Shown here in pieces: positions 61,441-64,000 of a stretch of DNA of 64,000 nucleotides. A program made the translations under genes and the position numbers. The notes under the pieces are model-generated. The model was not told the origin of the DNA and searched no databases. It saw only the letters and a list, made by a program, of their open reading frames with translations. Every line of letters begins with the position of its first letter. Within the stretch, counting starts at the first letter, position 1. Origin of the DNA: Clostridiaceae bacterium (GTDB taxonomy: Bacteria; Bacillota; Clostridia; DUPQ01). The stretch covers positions 35,243-99,242 of the forward strand of contig DUPQ01000069.1 of assembly GCA_012838235.1 (NCBI GenBank). Reading direction: 5' to 3'.

Positions 61441-63999
61441 TCATTTTCCGCTGCTCAACTTACCTGTGTCTATATATATAAGTTTTTTCCCGTCATTTAT
61501 ACAGAAGTAACCGTCTTGTGTATATGTTACACTTCCGCTTCTTTGCTCATATTCATCCTCATAGATAACTTTCTTTGTCGGTATATCCACTATCACTATA
61601 TGTTCGCTGAAATCATTCAGACTTCCCTCTACGGAGGGCTTTGTTGATGTAAGTAATGCTAAATACTTGCCATCACTACTTATAGCATAATCTTTTATTG
61701 CCAAGCATTTATCCACATTTTCGGTTATGCACTCAAGATTTCCCGCATTTTCTCCTTCGGTTTCTAAAATATATATCTGATTGGCAGCATCGAATGTGTT
61801 GCAAAACTTTACAAAATACTTGCCTCCGTAATAACCTGCATACTCATGATATCTGTTTCCCTTTAAACTGTTTTTTATCTCCAAACTGCTTCCGTCACGT
61901 ATGTCATATATGTATGTACGATTCCAACCGGGAGCAAGTCCTTGCATCTCATAACAGGTGTAAATAAATCTGTTGCTGTCAATTACCTCTCCTAACCGGT
62001 AATCCAGCCACTTATGAAAGTCAATCTGCTTAAACATTAAAAGCATATTGCTAGCACCGATTGTCATATTCTTAATTCTGATTGACCGGTTTTCCTGAAT
62101 CAACCTGTATGAGGATCCCTTTGTCTCTTTAGGCATGTCTAAATAATAATCTATGCCGCCTGTAATCTGATTGATTATCTGTCCTTTGTCATTCACATAA
62201 TCATAGCTATATATCCCGTCCGTACTATATTGAATAACGCATACACCGTCTTTTGACGACAAAAATGTGTAATACGGATATTCCTTTGAAAACAGTATTT
62301 CGCCTGTTTTCAGATTTGCCATGTACACGGTCGGAGTCGGAACAAATTTTCTAAGGAAAAATGCTACAATATCTCTACTAATCGGAACATATCCTTCTTT
62401 GTCACCGGTTATGGCAAAATTTATATTTTTCACAATATCATTGACCACACTGTAATCGGAAACATTGATTATTTCCACAGCTTGCGAATTCAGAATGCTT
62501 GCAGGAGCGGAATATTCCTTAAATACAAATCTGGTATCCTGTTTTATAAAATCATATAATTTTTCGTTATTATCAATGAGATTTTCTCTACATTCAACAA
62601 AGCCGGAAAGTATAACCTTGCCGTCGGCATTATACAGAGCCACAACCTGAATGTCGAATCTATAATAACCTGCGTTACCTTTCTCCGCATCAGGTATATC
62701 TTTGTCTGTTTTAAAAGTTACATAGTAGTATTTCGCAGCAACATTGTATTCATCGGAAAACAATGAATTTGTTAAATCATACAACCTGGCATCAATATCA
62801 CTATATTCGCAGGTTTTAATTAAAAGATGTTTTATTCCATAAGAACCATACTTGCTGTTTACATACAGTCTTATCCAGTTTTCAAACGGATAGGAATAAT
62901 CTTTCTTACTTATCTCGGAAATATCGGTACTGATTATTGCTTCTCTGCTTATAGGAAAAGATGTAGGCACGACACTGTCTGATAAAGCAACCCTCATCTT
63001 CTTTGCATAATAATGTGCAAATGACCCCGGTTCACAAGTAATCACGGTGTCTCCTGAAAACACACATTCTCCCATGGATATAACGCTGTTTGGTAGTGTA
63101 ATGTTTTTTGCAGCCCTGTTAAATGCCCTATTCCCTATTCTTTTGATGCCTTCGGGTACTGTGATACTCCAAAGAGAATGCCACAGAAATGATTCGTCTT
63201 TGATTGTATCCACTCCCGGTATGGAAGGAATTACGCAATTATTCTCCGGTTTACATATATATCCTGCAAAAGTATCTCCCTCTACCACATAGTATGATGT
63301 AACTCCGTTGCCTAATGTAATATTACTCTGATTCAATGAATTAAAGGCCCCTACTCCGATATATTCGGTGCTGTCGGGTATAACCACATCGGATGTACAG
63401 CCGGAAAATGCACATTTTCCTATATACTTAACTTTATCCGGCAGAACAAGAGATTTTATCTGACAGTAATCAAAAGCATAGTCTTCAATAACTTCAACAT
63501 TCTTTCCAAGGGTTAATTCAGTAAAATAAACCATATATCTGTTATTAGCAAATGCCGATTCCCCTATTACTTTTACCGTATCGGGTATAACAGCTCCATA
63601 CAGATCTTTATATGCAAATGCATGTTTACCTATCTTTTCAACAGGTATGCCGCGTATTTTATCGGGAATATTCACATAAGCTCCGCCTTCGGGATTATAG
63701 TCCAGTATGGTTCTATGTCTGGCGTCAAAAGTGAAATACTTTATATCGGTATATGCAGACGGCTTCTCCGGTACAGGTGTAGGCGTAGGTGTCGGAGTCG
63801 GTATCGGTGTTGGTGTAGGTGTCGGTACCGGTGTAGGTGTTGGCGTAGGTGTTGGTGTTGGTGTAGGTGTAGGAGTTGGAGTTGGAGTCGGTGTAGGCGT
63901 AGGTTGAGTTGTCTGACTCGGCTCTACCGTCGGGGTGTCACTGGGTACAACAGCCGTTTCCGTCGCAAGAATAGTTTCCGAAGGTATCGGTGTATCGGT
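61441..63999 (-). CDS. Large BspA-type LRR surface protein with Pro-Thr linker (5' end outside the window)
   Basis: The frame is open from the stop at 61441 to the right edge, about 853 codons; an apparent GTG start at 63673-63675 is internal. Order from the edge: a Thr/Ser/Pro-rich region, a Pro-Thr dipeptide run (about 63769-63909), then LRR_5 repeats (about the next 200 residues; [28 protein letters not shown]), followed by a 500-residue beta-rich region of unknown family with propeller-like pieces ([25 protein letters not shown]). The PT run is a typical flexible wall-spanning spacer. The N-terminal anchor or signal lies beyond the window. Confidence 0.8.
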   Translation of the reverse strand, partial: TDTPIPSETILATETAVVPSDTPTVEPSQTTQPTPTPTPTPTPTPTPTPTPTPTPTPVPTPTPTPIPTPTPTPTPVPEKPSAYTDIKYFTFDARHRTILDYNPEGGAYVNIPDKIRGIPVEKIGKHAFAYKDLYGAVIPDTVKVIGESAFANNRYMVYFTELTLGKNVEVIEDYAFDYCQIKSLVLPDKVKYIGKCAFSGCTSDVVIPDSTEYIGVGAFNSLNQSNITLGNGVTSYYVVEGDTFAGYICKPENNCVIPSIPGVDTIKDESFLWHSLWSITVPEGIKRIGNRAFNRAAKNITLPNSVISMGECVFSGDTVITCEPGSFAHYYAKKMRVALSDSVVPTSFPISREAIISTDISEISKKDYSYPFENWIRLYVNSKYGSYGIKHLLIKTCEYSDIDARLYDLTNSLFSDEYNVAAKYYYVTFKTDKDIPDAEKGNAGYYRFDIQVVALYNADGKVILSGFVECRENLIDNNEKLYDFIKQDTRFVFKEYSAPASILNSQAVEIINVSDYSVVNDIVKNINFAITGDKEGYVPISRDIVAFFLRKFVPTPTVYMANLKTGEILFSKEYPYYTFLSSKDGVCVIQYSTDGIYSYDYVNDKGQIINQITGGIDYYLDMPKETKGSSYRLIQENRSIRIKNMTIGASNMLLMFKQIDFHKWLDYRLGEVIDSNRFIYTCYEMQGLAPGWNRTYIYDIRDGSSLEIKNSLKGNRYHEYAGYYGGKYFVKFCNTFDAANQIYILETEGENAGNLECITENVDKCLAIKDYAISSDGKYLALLTSTKPSVEGSLNDFSEHIVIVDIPTKKVIYEDEYEQRSGSVTYTQDGYFCINDGKKLIYIDTGKLSSGK
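63769..63909 (-). repeat. Pro-Thr codon repeat (flexible linker) inside the LRR protein gene
   Basis: About 45 codons alternating CCN and ACN, with a few Val or Ile codons. The third positions vary, which argues for selection on the protein rather than simple DNA slippage. Confidence 0.85.
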
Positions 64000-64000
64000 A

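Noticed and set aside
63707..63907. A plus-strand ORF rich in Gly-Val repeats (GVGVGVG)
   Set aside because: It is the antisense of the Pro-Thr linker codons in the LRR protein; no ribosome site and no other coding signal.
1..64000. Insertion sequences, prophage genes, CRISPR arrays or rRNA
   Set aside because: No transposase, integrase, capsid or Cas-like coding sequence, no regular spacer array and no rRNA signature was seen on either strand.

Overview
The window looks like a chromosomal segment of a low-to-moderate-GC Gram-positive anaerobe, most likely a member of the Clostridia. The supporting signs are: strong AGGAGG-type ribosome sites; many promoters with an extended -10 element (TG-n-TAnnnT); tRNA genes with encoded CCA; SLH-domain surface proteins; ECF-type vitamin transporters; a redox chaperone Hsp33; a zinc-dependent phospholipase C family protein; and FtsH, FtsEX and CvpA genes of the Firmicute kind. 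No rRNA, insertion sequence, prophage or CRISPR array is visible. Most genes are on the minus strand.

Layout. 1-4.2 kb: the left edge holds a Schlafen/AlbA-domain gene, then ftsH on the plus strand, an ASCH-domain gene, a decayed dinD-like gene and two tRNAs (Leu-UAA and initiator fMet). A 105-bp upstream sequence is duplicated in front of the AlbA gene and the dinD relic. 4.2-8.0 kb: a lipoprotein, an SGNH hydrolase, CvpA and a membrane-anchored propeller-like protein. 8.0-22.1 kb: a cobalamin island. Two cobalamin riboswitches, each followed by an intrinsic terminator, control (i) a giant and a medium S-layer-anchored protein built from alpha/alpha toroid and transcobalamin-like (DUF4430) domains and (ii) a membrane-anchored DUF4430 protein, an EcfT subunit and an unusual ATPase-ATPase-S-component fusion. 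A DUF1016 (YhcG-like) nuclease gene with its own promoter sits between the two units. 22.1-24.4 kb: a tRNA cluster (Asp, Phe, Gly, Cys) with a consensus promoter, then an AbiE-like toxin-antitoxin pair whose promoter contains a perfect inverted repeat.

24.8-33.8 kb: a long cell-envelope operon read from a promoter in front of a PucR/CdaR-type regulator: regulator, ftsE, ftsX, a coiled-coil M23 peptidase (EnvC-like), an S41 processing protease, a methyltransferase, hslO, a VanY-type carboxypeptidase and a lipoprotein. 33.8-35.5 kb: an AAA ATPase with a small upstream gene. 35.6-40.4 kb (plus strand): a PlsC-like acyltransferase with a zinc ribbon, a TtcA-like tRNA thiolase, and an MBOAT plus DHHW pair typical of polysaccharide O-acetylation. 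40.4-45.6 kb: galU and a divergent type II topoisomerase pair. 45.6-53.0 kb: an LRR protein, a truncated antitoxin-like ORF, a zinc-dependent PLC-like protein, two tandem toroid enzymes of unknown function, a ROK kinase and an EcfT. 53.1-57.6 kb: a hotdog thioesterase, two uncharacterised proteins and BioY. 57.6-64 kb: a surface protein with Ig-like repeats, a HipA-like kinase, gene relics and a large LRR protein with a Pro-Thr linker running off the right edge.

The most interesting system is the cobalamin island. The order toroid then DUF4430 in one secreted protein repeats the alpha-domain/beta-domain plan of animal intrinsic factor and transcobalamin. With B12 riboswitches, an SLH cell-wall anchor and an ECF transporter in the same region, it suggests a surface B12-capture relay: S-layer capture, then a membrane-tethered DUF4430 protein, then ECF import. 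This is inference from domain order and context; no binding data are available here.
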